From the IMG/VR virus record IMGVR_UViG_3300020153_000001, positions 62,001 through 126,000 of that record: a DNA stretch of 64,000 nt. One strand, given 5' to 3'. How positions within the stretch are numbered: the stretch's first letter is position 1; each line of letters starts with the position of its first letter. This DNA is from a virus. The translations under genes were made by a program, and so were the position numbers. The notes beneath the pieces were generated by a model. The model saw only the letters and a program-made list of their open reading frames with translations, made no database searches and was not told where the DNA came from. Below are positions 56,960 to 64,000 of the stretch, piece after piece.

Positions 56960-58161
56960 AATATTATTGGAACCAAGCTTTCCCTGACAATCGCCTTAAC
57001 AATCGCCGATCTAACAGCGCCTGACATGACGGTCGCGCCGTGCATCGATACCGTTGTAATAATCTTTCTCCCATCTATATATGTTATCTCAACAACCAGT
57101 TTATCTCTACGCACGTCGACTATTTTGGCGGCAAAATTGGTTATTGGGGTCATGTTAAGCGCATCCAGCCAGCAGTTTTTCCTCATGATTATATACGCAC
57201 CACTGCCAAGTAGTATTACACCATCATGTTCATTAATCTTTTCTACAACAAGCTTATCTTTTTGCAATTTAAATGGCTTATTATAAACAACAAAGGACAC
57301 GTCGTGCGCACGTACGGCTCTTTTTTCTATAGCCGATATTAACGCATCAACATCGTCTATCTCTGCCGGGTCATAGGTGGATATGTAGGCGCCTACCGCG
57401 TCGGCAACACATATCGTCTTGTTGATCTCACGGTGGCCGCATCCTTCAGGAATTGCAATGATAATATCCGCTTTACGGTTTATATTCAGAAAAGATATCG
57501 GGAAGTTATTATCTGTTTCGACAGAAGTGCGCGGGCTGCTACGCCTTTTGCGAAAGCTCCATCCGGCAAACGAGTAAATAGGAATATCTAGATTGCCCTT
57601 CAACCGTGCGTTAGAAACATAGCACTTTAGCGTGTCTAATGGAGATATAAATATCGCTAGATCGCTCTTAAATACACTGTCGCGCGGCAGTATACCGCCT
57701 ATTTTTTTACCCCCACCAAAATAGAACAGCGACCGGCCTTTGAATATTAGATGCCCCGTAACCAAACCTTCGCAAATATATAATCGACAAGCAAAACGTA
57801 ATCTGCCGGCGTAGTTTACGTAGCAGAATATGTTTCTTAAAACGTGCGCCGCGTCTGCCGTTGAAATAAGCGGATCGAAGTATCTTTTGAGCCAAGATAT
57901 GAACTCGGGGATGTCGTCATCAGTGATAGGGTGCTCTTCGCGCAATCTTCGACGCGGCGATAGCGGAGGTCTCTCAATGTGTTCAAATAAATCCGGAAAC
58001 CGCTTAATGCCACATCTAGGGCAGCAGATAACAGGCATTAGGCTGTCGCTACAATATATCGTAGCGGTTCCACCACAGTCGCGACATTCCAAGTCCGATG
58101 GTATCGGGATGGCTACGTTATCGCTAATGTAGCGCCGTACGGTGGGGTCTCTGTAGCTCAT
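56872..58161 (-). CDS. Zinc-finger protein, possible primase-like
   Basis: A 429-residue protein. LECRDCGGTATIYCSDS followed by VICCPRCGIKRFPDLFEHIE gives CxxC...CxxC near residues 25-55, like the zinc domain of phage primases. The body has ACRLYICEGLVTGHLIFKGR and DLAIFISPLDTLKCYVSN, which only loosely recall a TOPRIM core. No helicase motif. The primase assignment is tentative. It overlaps terminase at its end and the next gene by 4 bases. Confidence 0.5.
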   Translation of the reverse strand: MSYRDPTVRRYISDNVAIPIPSDLECRDCGGTATIYCSDSLMPVICCPRCGIKRFPDLFEHIERPPLSPRRRLREEHPITDDDIPEFISWLKRYFDPLISTADAAHVLRNIFCYVNYAGRLRFACRLYICEGLVTGHLIFKGRSLFYFGGGKKIGGILPRDSVFKSDLAIFISPLDTLKCYVSNARLKGNLDIPIYSFAGWSFRKRRSSPRTSVETDNNFPISFLNINRKADIIIAIPEGCGHREINKTICVADAVGAYISTYDPAEIDDVDALISAIEKRAVRAHDVSFVVYNKPFKLQKDKLVVEKINEHDGVILLGSGAYIIMRKNCWLDALNMTPITNFAAKIVDVRRDKLVVEITYIDGRKIITTVSMHGATVMSGAVRSAIVKAIVRESLVPIILCSSRLLFQLTVLASDTKEMSKKLFQSWR

Positions 58162-58595
58162 TTTAGTTTGATTGTCGTGGATATCGTCTTTGCCGCATCT
58201 TGAATCTTATCGGCTATCGGAGCCTTCGTCATTTCGATATCTAATATCCACCTTATAGAAGTATGCGTAGCCGCCAGAAATATCTGACCTATCTTTGTAT
58301 ATACAGCCATTTGAACCGGTATAGGCAAGTCAAAAAAGCCGGCCGTTCCTAGCGCTTCTCTTACATCTACTGTCATATTACTAAGAGCCTTTGCGATACG
58401 CTCCGCCGCTATCGCAAGTTGTCCGTCACTGATATTATTTTTCACAAGGAAATCGTTGAACCACGGCTCCCTAGCAGACGGCTCAAGCTGTGCTATAGCT
58501 TCCCTTATCAACAGCGGACCGACATGAGCCAGGTCTCTTTCTGGGTTGTAAAAAGGAACCTCCGACGGGTTTGCAATAGGTCTGAACTGTAGCAT
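58158..58595 (-). CDS. Hypothetical protein, 145 aa
   Basis: Starts MLQFRPIANPSEVPFYNPER. Helical second half (ERIAKALSNMTVDVREALGT, IADKIQDAAKTISTTI). No motif. Overlaps the zinc-finger gene by 4 bases; size and place could fit a small terminase or accessory subunit, but this is unsupported. Confidence 0.65.
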   Translation of the reverse strand: MLQFRPIANPSEVPFYNPERDLAHVGPLLIREAIAQLEPSAREPWFNDFLVKNNISDGQLAIAAERIAKALSNMTVDVREALGTAGFFDLPIPVQMAVYTKIGQIFLAATHTSIRWILDIEMTKAPIADKIQDAAKTISTTIKLK

Positions 58596-58612
58596 TTATC
58601 GTTCCTCCATAG

Positions 58613-59356
58613 CTAAAAAGAAATAACAAGGTCTTTCGTGTATTTACCGCCTATGACGACAGGTATGTAGTATGCATTCCTGGCTATTATCTGTGTATAT
58701 TCTGTCTTGGATCTATACCACAAGTCCATCAGCAAGGCATTACGTTGTCGTATCTTTTTAGTAGTGCCGACTGAGCTAATACTAAACCTTGGATATTTAG
58801 CCCTTGACGGCTGTAGAACGCACACAAAGGTTATCGCCGACAGCTGCGACATTCGGAATATGCCCTTGTCAAATGATAACCGCCTGCATACTAAGACTCC
58901 GGCGTCGTTAGATAAGTATATTCTACCTGTTACCCCGGCAGCCAGCCCTGTAAGGACGTGGTATCTCATATAACCGCTAATTTCGGCTTCTGGGTCTTCC
59001 GGGCATATGAACTGACATATTGCTGGCTCCTCCTTCGTCTGCCCTACCCAATAAGGAACTGGTATTGAATTTCTTATCCTCTTAGCATTAGCAGCCAGCC
59101 GCCATGACATAATCTCCAGTTCGTTCTTATCTGGCGTGGTATCGTAAAGCGGCAGTACGCAGTCAATAATAGTTTCCGGTTTGGGCGGTTTGAATATATC
59201 TACTAACCGTTTCGACATTTCGAGTAGCTCGTCGCTACCTATCTTTCTATCGGCGAACAGCAAGAGGCGGCTATATATCTTACTAGCTAGCCGTTTTATG
59301 AGTTTAAGAGATATGTATGGCTTTTTGCGCCCGTCCATAGTTAAATATTTAGCCAT
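58613..59356 (-). CDS. Hypothetical protein, 247 aa
   Basis: Starts MAKYLTMDGRKKPYISLKLI. Basic N-terminus, then mixed structure with CQFICPEDPEAEISGYMRYH and VTFVCVL-type strands. No family. It lies immediately downstream (minus sense) of the 387-bp inverted-repeat element. Confidence 0.7.
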   Translation of the reverse strand: MAKYLTMDGRKKPYISLKLIKRLASKIYSRLLLFADRKIGSDELLEMSKRLVDIFKPPKPETIIDCVLPLYDTTPDKNELEIMSWRLAANAKRIRNSIPVPYWVGQTKEEPAICQFICPEDPEAEISGYMRYHVLTGLAAGVTGRIYLSNDAGVLVCRRLSFDKGIFRMSQLSAITFVCVLQPSRAKYPRFSISSVGTTKKIRQRNALLMDLWYRSKTEYTQIIARNAYYIPVVIGGKYTKDLVISF

Positions 59357-59389
59357 CTTAGCCGACCTTTAATAGCTAAGCCGCCTTGA

Positions 59390-59776
59390 CCCCGGGTCCA
59401 GCGGCTGTCGGAGGCGAGGGTGTGTTGTGGCAAGACAACATCGCAGTATTCAGGGCAGTCGTTGCTACCGCCCGTACGGGTGGGCCTGAACCCACCAATA
59501 CATCCTCACGTTCACCTACTGCTAGCCTCATGGTAAAGACCATTCTAAGCATATCGATTGTTAGGCCAGCGATGTCTTACAAAGACTGACAGTCCGGTAA
59601 TATCTAACTGGGTTGAATTGTACTTGTCGAACCATTTCTGATTCGATAATGAAGACATCAATGCGAACTCAAGTCCTGGATGTATTGGACCAATACACGA
59701 CTGGAGCAAGGCATGACCTCGTCAATGTTGCCTTGCCACAACACACCCTCGCCTCCGACAGCCGCTGGACCCGGGG
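59390..59776. repeat. 387-bp element bounded by 52-bp inverted repeats
   Basis: Left arm 59390-59441 (begins CCCCGGGTCCAGCGGCTGTC) and right arm 59725-59776 are complementary at 51 of 52 positions. Inside, CCAATACATCC (59495-59505) pairs with GGATGTATTGG (59679-59689), and CCCGTACGGG and GGTGGG/CCCACC form hairpins. No flanking direct repeat and no credible gene. It is either a strongly folded RNA/DNA or a small non-coding mobile element. The whole 59357-59879 gap holds no other feature I can see. Confidence 0.85.
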
Positions 59777-59879
59777 AATGGGGGGGACGTGGGACGGTTC
59801 GGAAAGTGGAATGTGTTGTTTAAGGCAAAGATCAGCCTGACTACTTCAGGCCCAATAATCCAGGAAATATCAAAAAGGG

Positions 59880-61088
59880 TTATGACTTGGACAACGCCTT
59901 ACTAATGGCGTCCATTAAAATCTGCAAATCATCTAGAACGCCGCCGATTGATTTTGCCAGATTTTCCAATAGTTTATAAATTTGGTCATCAAGCTCAATA
60001 TCGGCCAGATCGGAGACAAATTCCTTGTCGTCGCATAACGCCTTTACAGTTCGCTCTAGTGGAACTAATTGTCTATACAACTTAGCGAGCCTATGCTCCA
60101 TAGACGATGGTAGCACCGTCTCTGGACCTCTGCCTCTCGGCTTGCCTTTACCTTTTAGCAGGATTTCTAGGTCTCTTGCCGGAATGCCTTTATTTACAAC
60201 CTCTTCTGCATACTCAACAACTTCTTCATCGTTGTCCAAACGGGACAACGCCAGCATATGCCTAAAACTTAAAGAGCCTTTGGCGCCTTCTTTGTCGTTA
60301 TAGGCTATGAGCTGCTTAAACTCCTTCTCTTCCCATCTATCATATACCTGCTTTGCCTTATACAAAGTCCGTATTGTATTATTTCCTAGCATCCCTGCCA
60401 GGACGGCCATTCGATCTCTAAAATCATGTCCTGCCTTTTCTGCAGCTCGCCTTAGCTTATCGACGTAGCTTCCTAGTTTCCAATACCACATAAGGCTATC
60501 TTTTAAGTACGAGTTAATATGCCTACAAATATCTCGAACGATGGGTTTCTCAAAATCGTACAATGCATCAAAGTTTATGCTTCTTATCGAATCGAATACG
60601 CCTTCAGCAACATGTCCTGATTCCGGTAACTGACTCTTAGACGCCACGACAAGACTATCGTCTGGGCGCTCGCTTTTGTCTCTCATCTTCTCGCTTCCCT
60701 CTTTCTTATCGACGCGAAACACAAACAGCCATTGATAATCTGTTCCAAAACTAGATATATCAAACGATAAGTCACTTGTAGCGCCTATATCGTAGAAAAA
60801 CTTCAAAACGTCGGCATCGCCCTGCTCATCGGCACCGTCTTTCTCAGATAAGAATGCTATACTGCTTACATTAATGCTAGGTATCTTATTCAAATATTTA
60901 TGGAACCCTTTCCTATCGACTATTAACAAGTCGTATTGAACATCAGGATGTACTTGCTCGATCCTAATTGAGTCGCCGACGGCTATTCTACCAACGACCG
61001 CCAGTCTTGCATCGACAATCCTCGTAACGTCATATATCTCCAAAGTTGTTCGTAGAAACTGCCAAAGCTTATCAATTTTGTGGCTCAT
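59880..61088 (-). CDS. Hypothetical protein, 402 aa, ParB/DUF1016-like in places
   Basis: Starts MSHKIDKLWQFLRTTLEIYD. Residues 180-320 (CRHINSYLKDSLMWYWKLGS, GSLSFRHMLALSRLDNDEEV, NKGIPARDLEILLKGKGKPR) loosely resemble the helical DUF1016 N-domain or a ParB-type helix-turn-helix. The C-terminus is a charged helix. Function unknown. It overlaps the RecA-like gene by 4 bases. Confidence 0.6.
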   Translation of the reverse strand: MSHKIDKLWQFLRTTLEIYDVTRIVDARLAVVGRIAVGDSIRIEQVHPDVQYDLLIVDRKGFHKYLNKIPSINVSSIAFLSEKDGADEQGDADVLKFFYDIGATSDLSFDISSFGTDYQWLFVFRVDKKEGSEKMRDKSERPDDSLVVASKSQLPESGHVAEGVFDSIRSINFDALYDFEKPIVRDICRHINSYLKDSLMWYWKLGSYVDKLRRAAEKAGHDFRDRMAVLAGMLGNNTIRTLYKAKQVYDRWEEKEFKQLIAYNDKEGAKGSLSFRHMLALSRLDNDEEVVEYAEEVVNKGIPARDLEILLKGKGKPRGRGPETVLPSSMEHRLAKLYRQLVPLERTVKALCDDKEFVSDLADIELDDQIYKLLENLAKSIGGVLDDLQILMDAISKALSKS

Positions 61089-62350
61089 AACGCGTCCTCC
61101 TCAAAGCTAATGTCCAGTGTACCATCTTTAATGTTTTCCATAGGACTGTCGTAGTCGTCGCCAGTCTCAACCTTGGACTTAACTAGAGGTTTCTCTGCGT
61201 CATAAAGGTCTATCACGTTAATACCGAATATCTTATAGAGTTCCTGCAATATGTCTTTTTGCTCTTCAATCTTGATACCCATGTCATGGGCAGAAATGGG
61301 ATCTGACTGTGGCACTTTTAGCTGTTCGCAATAGAACAGGTCGCCTCGGGCACGTTTTTTGATGTCCAATATCTTCTTAACCTTTGGAAGAAGTATCTCC
61401 TTATCTGCCTTTGGCATACCTGTCCCATCGTAAAGCATCCATGTTGTGGCTTCCCACCACTCAAAATTGCTAATAAGCATTGGCTTATCGTCAACCACTT
61501 CGTTCCACTGCCTCAGCACGACTGCTATCTTCTTATCCTGTGCCCCTCGGCAATTTTTGGATGTGTATAGCTGGATGAGGGTCTCGTGATAGCTTATATC
61601 ACCGGCCTTTTTCTGTTCTGTACGGCTGCGTGTCACTCTGATTTCTATAGAGTTCTGATGCCTTAGATACTGACCTCCCGGCGTGCGATATACCGGCAGC
61701 CCTGTTATTGGATGGACCGATTCCTTAAGATGGTTTACCCCTATCAGGTTATATGGATATCCCTGTACGGCTGAGGTATAGGCGCTCAACCAGTCGCCGA
61801 TCAGCATAGCAGCTTCGCCAAAGTGCCTCTGGGCGAATCCTTGCCTTAGTACATCGTTAAATAGCTTACTGGGGAGCTTACCCATGTAGCTATCTACTAT
61901 AAACGCAATAGGTTTCTGATCCTCTCCTTGCCGGTCTTTCATTATCTTAACGGCTTCTATGATAGCGCGCTGCCATTCCTCAAGAAACCTGCACTCGTAC
62001 ACTACCACTCTAGGGGGGTCACTTCCGATAATACTTTCCCGCAGTGCGGGGGTGGGTTTTGTTTCGGCTTCGCAGATAATTATAGCCCCACCGCAAGCGT
62101 GGTGCCACCTACCTATTTCTACGGCAAGCGTAGATTTAAACGAAGCCGGAGGTCCGACAAGGTGGTATACCACCCCTAACGGCATCCCTGTATTTTGTAG
62201 TAAATACCGAACTGCAAGCGACGGTACAGGCAACCCCAACAGAAGCGTAGGGGGACTTCCTAGTATCTTATCGCCCTTAGATAGTTTGTTTTGTAGAACT
62301 TTCAGTGCGCTGTCTAGACTATCATCTACAGGGTAGTTTCTTTGTGACAT
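61085..62350 (-). CDS. RecA/UvsX-like recombinase ATPase
   Basis: A 421-residue protein from ATG 62350 (MSQRNYPVDDSLDSALKVLQ) with TTGGAGGCG. Walker A is VYHLVGPPASFKSTLAVE; IIICEAETKP provides the catalytic acidic residue and PIAFIVDSYMGK is Walker B. YNLIGVNHLKESVHPITGLP precedes an L2-like region. It probably forms filaments on single-stranded DNA during phage recombination and replication. The C-terminal 80 residues are acidic. Confidence 0.85.
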   Translation of the reverse strand: MSQRNYPVDDSLDSALKVLQNKLSKGDKILGSPPTLLLGLPVPSLAVRYLLQNTGMPLGVVYHLVGPPASFKSTLAVEIGRWHHACGGAIIICEAETKPTPALRESIIGSDPPRVVVYECRFLEEWQRAIIEAVKIMKDRQGEDQKPIAFIVDSYMGKLPSKLFNDVLRQGFAQRHFGEAAMLIGDWLSAYTSAVQGYPYNLIGVNHLKESVHPITGLPVYRTPGGQYLRHQNSIEIRVTRSRTEQKKAGDISYHETLIQLYTSKNCRGAQDKKIAVVLRQWNEVVDDKPMLISNFEWWEATTWMLYDGTGMPKADKEILLPKVKKILDIKKRARGDLFYCEQLKVPQSDPISAHDMGIKIEEQKDILQELYKIFGINVIDLYDAEKPLVKSKVETGDDYDSPMENIKDGTLDISFEEDAL

Positions 62351-62365
62351 TACGACGCCTCCAAT

Positions 62366-62385
62366 TTTTGACTCCGGAGTCAAAA
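62366..62385. repeat. 20-bp palindrome, copy 18
   Basis: 15 bp upstream of the RecA-like ATG, which has its own GGAGG between. Confidence 0.95.
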
Positions 62386-62430
62386 AATGGTATAGGCTAT
62401 ACTAGCCTATACCAACCAACCCCCGACAAA

Positions 62431-63441
62431 TTATTTATCTGTACTGAAATCCTCTAATGCTTTACGAAGCATATCCCTAATCTCGGATATGTCATTATCT
62501 GGCTTATCGGCCTCGTTAGGCTGACCATCGTCAGCCGGGACGTCGAACGGAATATCATCAAATGAAGGCAAACCATTGTCTGCCTCGTTTTGATCAATTG
62601 GCTCGTTAAATAAGTATGCAGACACTTCTCGTGGAAGTAGCTCCTTAAATGTTCGTTTTTGTTCTTCGTCGCTAGCAAATTCAAGGATGTCTTTCCACGG
62701 CCTTATTACCTGCAGCTTTTCAGGTTCAACGGGAGCCGTCGGCGGCTCGCGTAGCACGTCAACGGCAAATCCCACGTTGCTGCGTTCCGTACATAATACA
62801 ACGCGTTGTGGATCAATAACCTGGGATGGGCGGATATTCACAAGCGCGCCGTCCGTAGATTTAATAATGTCCTTACCGTACCCATAAGCCATCCTTGCCG
62901 CCTGGGCAAGTGCTTGTCCAGCAGTTTGTTGAAGAACTAGTACAGATAGTTTATTTGGATCGATCTCGCTTTTTCTCGAATGTTCCACAACCTCGGCAAA
63001 CGCAAGATACAAAACGCCCGGGCGCCTCAATACAGGCTTATTCAGAGGATCGAACGCAGATCCGCGTAGTCTTACCAAATTGTAATGTTCCCAGGCAGGC
63101 TTTGCGCCGCTAGCTACGACATCGTAGATCGTCTTATAGACGCGATATGCCAACGTATTCTGGATGCTGTATTCATCAAACATCGTCCTGTCGCCTATAA
63201 TGATCGTTTTTTGCCGTGTTGGCGACGAGATTGTTATACCGTAGACGGGATACAACCACGGACCGCATTTACCGTTATAGGCGACGCTGTCTACCAGGTC
63301 TCCGTTTTGTAGTCTACCCGGTAGTACCCTAAAAATGTTAGCCGAGCTACCCCACATAGGGTACACTATGTTGTACTGATTGGCAAACTCGGGTTTCAGC
63401 AGCACAGTAGTTCTAGAGCTGAGTTCGTCGACGTCAAACAT
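62431..63441 (-). CDS. Hypothetical replication-region protein, 336 aa
   Basis: Start at 63441 (MFDVDELSSRTTVLLKPEFA) with AAGGAGAAGG. Mixed structure (VYGITISSPTRQKTIIIGDR, VLYLAFAEVVEHSRKSEIDP) and an acidic tail (DDIPFDVPADDGQPNEADKP). The acidic end recalls single-strand-binding or adaptor proteins, but no family was identified. Confidence 0.65.
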   Translation of the reverse strand: MFDVDELSSRTTVLLKPEFANQYNIVYPMWGSSANIFRVLPGRLQNGDLVDSVAYNGKCGPWLYPVYGITISSPTRQKTIIIGDRTMFDEYSIQNTLAYRVYKTIYDVVASGAKPAWEHYNLVRLRGSAFDPLNKPVLRRPGVLYLAFAEVVEHSRKSEIDPNKLSVLVLQQTAGQALAQAARMAYGYGKDIIKSTDGALVNIRPSQVIDPQRVVLCTERSNVGFAVDVLREPPTAPVEPEKLQVIRPWKDILEFASDEEQKRTFKELLPREVSAYLFNEPIDQNEADNGLPSFDDIPFDVPADDGQPNEADKPDNDISEIRDMLRKALEDFSTDK

Positions 63442-63715
63442 CTTCCTTCTCCTTTCCACTAACAAGGACCCTTTCTACATACGCCTTACCTGTACGAAGA
63501 AAATCATCATATATCTTGTTCTCGTCCTCTTCTTTTAATTGTTTAACGATATTCTTCGCTCTATCGACAATGTCCTGAACCGGATATGTCGAATTGATTC
63601 TATAACCGCACATTGGGCAGACGGCGTCCACGATGAGATCCTCTTCCCTGTAAAGCATAAACCTGCGGTAACCGCACACAGGACAGGTTTCGTTGTTGCT
63701 AATGTATCTAGCCAC
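63434..63715 (-). CDS. Small zinc-ribbon protein, 93 aa
   Basis: CPVCGYRRFMLY and CPMCGYRIN give a CxxC...CxxC zinc ribbon in the first 40 residues. A charged helix follows (IVKQLKEEDENKIYDDFL). Likely a nucleic-acid or protein-binding adaptor in the replication module. Overlaps the next gene by 8 bases. Confidence 0.75.
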   Translation of the reverse strand: MARYISNNETCPVCGYRRFMLYREEDLIVDAVCPMCGYRINSTYPVQDIVDRAKNIVKQLKEEDENKIYDDFLRTGKAYVERVLVSGKEKEDV

Positions 63716-63733
63716 ACCAGACTCCTTGTTGCA

Positions 63734-64000
63734 TTAACCCAGAGGAATTCCCCACCTTTGATATACCTCTATATCCGAGAAGAAATGATAGTAGTCTCCG
63801 TATGCTTCTCCGTCTGCTGTACAAGGCCGGAACTTGACGCTACTAACGCATTCAGGAATTATTTCGTTCTTTACTACGTCTACGTGTTTCTCTGGAACTT
63901 CAAGAAGACAAGCATCATGCATTTGAAGAACTATTCTATACCCTATTTGCTTTCTCATATTGTGTGAATATAGCTTATAAAGGGTGAGATTCATAGCGTC
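63734..64000 (-). CDS. Family A DNA polymerase, C-terminal end (partial)
   Basis: Only the last 88 residues are inside the window; the gene continues past the right edge. IVLQMHDACLLEVPEKHVDV contains motif C (Q-x-HDx-x-x-x-E) of PolA-type polymerases, with the catalytic Asp. The tail (YGDYYHFFSDIEVYQRWGIP) is short. It replicates the phage genome, together with the RecA-like and zinc proteins downstream. Confidence 0.85.
   Translation of the reverse strand, partial: DAMNLTLYKLYSHNMRKQIGYRIVLQMHDACLLEVPEKHVDVVKNEIIPECVSSVKFRPCTADGEAYGDYYHFFSDIEVYQRWGIPLG

Noticed and set aside
59386-59589. Plus-strand reading frame in the inverted-repeat element
   Set aside because: It runs through one repeat arm, has no ribosome site and low-complexity sequence; the other arm encodes nothing similar.
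1185-62385. A recurrent LTPESK peptide at the start or end of many frames, as if a protein motif
   Set aside because: It is just the translation of the 20-bp palindrome in one frame. In most cases the true start lies after it, and only two genes clearly keep it as a C-terminal tail.
1185-62385. The 20-bp palindrome as a transcription terminator
   Set aside because: The stem has no room for more than a four-base loop. T-runs precede and A-runs follow the dyad, the reverse of a terminator. Real terminators with long stems occur separately nearby.
1-64000. CRISPR array
   Set aside because: No regularly spaced direct repeats with unique spacers occur; the palindrome copies are kilobases apart and the 11-bp repeats have no spacers.

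Overview
The window reads as part of the genome of a large tailed bacteriophage. From the right edge leftwards, almost entirely on the minus strand, it carries the end of a family A DNA polymerase, a RecA-like ATPase, a large terminase, a portal protein, very long virion-type proteins, a baseplate J-like protein and a phage sigma factor. Most genes overlap or lie within a few bases and carry GGAG-type ribosome sites. There is no rRNA and no housekeeping gene. The host cannot be named. A phage-borne Csx15 suggests a host with type III CRISPR, which is inference.

Layout. 1-3 kb: small hypothetical genes and a GNAT acetyltransferase. 3.1-5 kb: a short plus-strand group ending in a GT4 glycosyltransferase. 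5-12 kb: an accessory region with two paralogous structured RNAs, a third structured RNA, two tRNA-Thr with minimal D arms, helically phased repeats, small lipoprotein and membrane genes, csrA and a complete tmRNA. 12-20.5 kb: two radical SAM enzymes and four glycosyltransferase proteins, next to a repeat- and serine-rich protein they may decorate. 20.5-27.2 kb: tail/baseplate genes and the sigma factor. 27.3-30.5 kb: Csx15, an HD hydrolase and an acidic protein. 30.6-37.7 kb: an operon of a retron-like reverse transcriptase, a MoxR ATPase, a VWA protein and three related proteins, with tRNA-Ile and tRNA-Arg. 37.7-38.7 kb: a gene-free array of closed RNA-like modules, one arranged like a retron msr-msd. 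38.8-42.6 kb: envelope and protease genes. 42.7-57 kb: a ligase fusion, virion proteins, portal and terminase. 57-64 kb: replication and recombination genes, with a 387-bp element bounded by 52-bp inverted repeats.

Two genome-wide signals tie the window together. First, a perfect 20-bp palindrome, TTTTGACTCCGGAGTCAAAA, occurs 18 times, always at gene junctions. It sometimes forms the whole gap between two genes and supplies the ribosome site of the second. Second, at least nine short cassettes, which look GC-richer than their neighbours, start from a common promoter-like element (consensus YGGCAWTTAA, often with TTGRCA upstream). They pass through a hairpin and T-run leader and usually end in terminators with the tail CTCTTTTTTTAGCTA. 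These cassettes hold the tmRNA-csrA unit, Csx15, the duplicated RNAs and the small accessory genes, and look like a family of moron-type units under common control.

All assignments come from reading the sequence and recalling protein families. No database search, folding program or composition calculation was run.
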